This document shows, one piece after another, positions 63,991-64,000 of a stretch of 64,000 nt of DNA. The stretch spans positions 248,001-312,000 of the forward strand of contig CAZDCD010000001.1 in assembly GCA_964503885.1 (NCBI GenBank), in the 5' to 3' direction. This DNA is from CAZDCD01 sp964503885. Its GTDB lineage: Bacteria; Bacteroidota; Bacteroidia; Bacteroidales; UBA10428. The notes beneath the pieces were generated by a model. The model had not been told where the DNA came from and made no database searches. It worked only from the letters and a program-made list of their open reading frames with translations. The translations under genes were made by a program, and so were the position numbers. How positions within the stretch are numbered: position 1 is the first letter of the stretch; the number at the start of each line of letters is the position of its first letter.

Positions 63991-64000
63991 TTAAATAAAA

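Overview
The window is a chromosomal segment of a Bacteroidota bacterium, probably an environmental Bacteroidales/Marinilabiliales-type lineage rather than a gut Bacteroides. The evidence is SusC/SusD pairs, an ECF sigma/FecR cascade, both type A and type B T9SS sorting domains, DUF4290 beside murA, a GWxTD protein, an EF-G paralogue, promoters of the TTG-N18-21-TAnnTTTG type, and almost no Shine-Dalgarno sequences. The species cannot be named from the sequence alone.

Layout. (1) 1-2600: the N-terminal part of a propeller-type sensor running off the left edge, an outer-membrane lipoprotein and an unknown small protein. (2) 2951-19215: a polysaccharide utilisation locus (PUL), in order ECF sigma, FecR anti-sigma, SusC with STN domain, SusD, two TIG-repeat surface glycan-binding lipoproteins, GH26 beta-mannanase with a CBM35/6-like module and T9SS tail, GH27 alpha-galactosidase, GH9 beta-1,4-glucanase and an unknown exported protein. 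The enzyme set points to galactomannan or galactoglucomannan: GH26 cuts the mannan backbone at the surface, SusCD and the lipoproteins bind and import oligomers, and GH27 and GH9 remove galactose and cut glucose-containing stretches. Import through SusC would signal through STN to FecR and the ECF sigma. (3) 19279-28171: a nitrogen/asparagine neighbourhood (asnB, PII, amtB, asnA and a divergent Lrp/AsnC regulator), interrupted at 21251-23790 by a compact ECF sigma/anti-sigma module facing a small membrane protein and a tandem beta-sandwich lipoprotein across mirrored ECF-like promoters. (4) 28216-47548: housekeeping and envelope genes: rlmB, GWxTD, ABC-F, a membrane hydrolase, SGNH hydrolase, DUF1761, rlmD, murA/DUF4290, an outer-membrane barrel, an LVIVD lipoprotein, a UvrD/PcrA helicase, a T9SS type B cargo protein and an EF-G paralogue lacking the usual GTPase residues. 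(5) 47735-63990: the str-S10-spc-alpha ribosomal supercluster from rpsL to rpsD, all on the plus strand, with fusA, secY, map and infA; rpoA and rplQ are expected just past the right edge.

The best leads are the mirrored-promoter ECF module at 21251-23790, the EF-G paralogue at 45398-47548, the MurA with Asp in place of the catalytic Cys, the PII protein lacking the uridylylated Tyr, and an unexplained cluster of TTATC/GATAA palindromes at 45150-45225. No tRNA, rRNA, CRISPR array, insertion sequence or prophage gene was seen.
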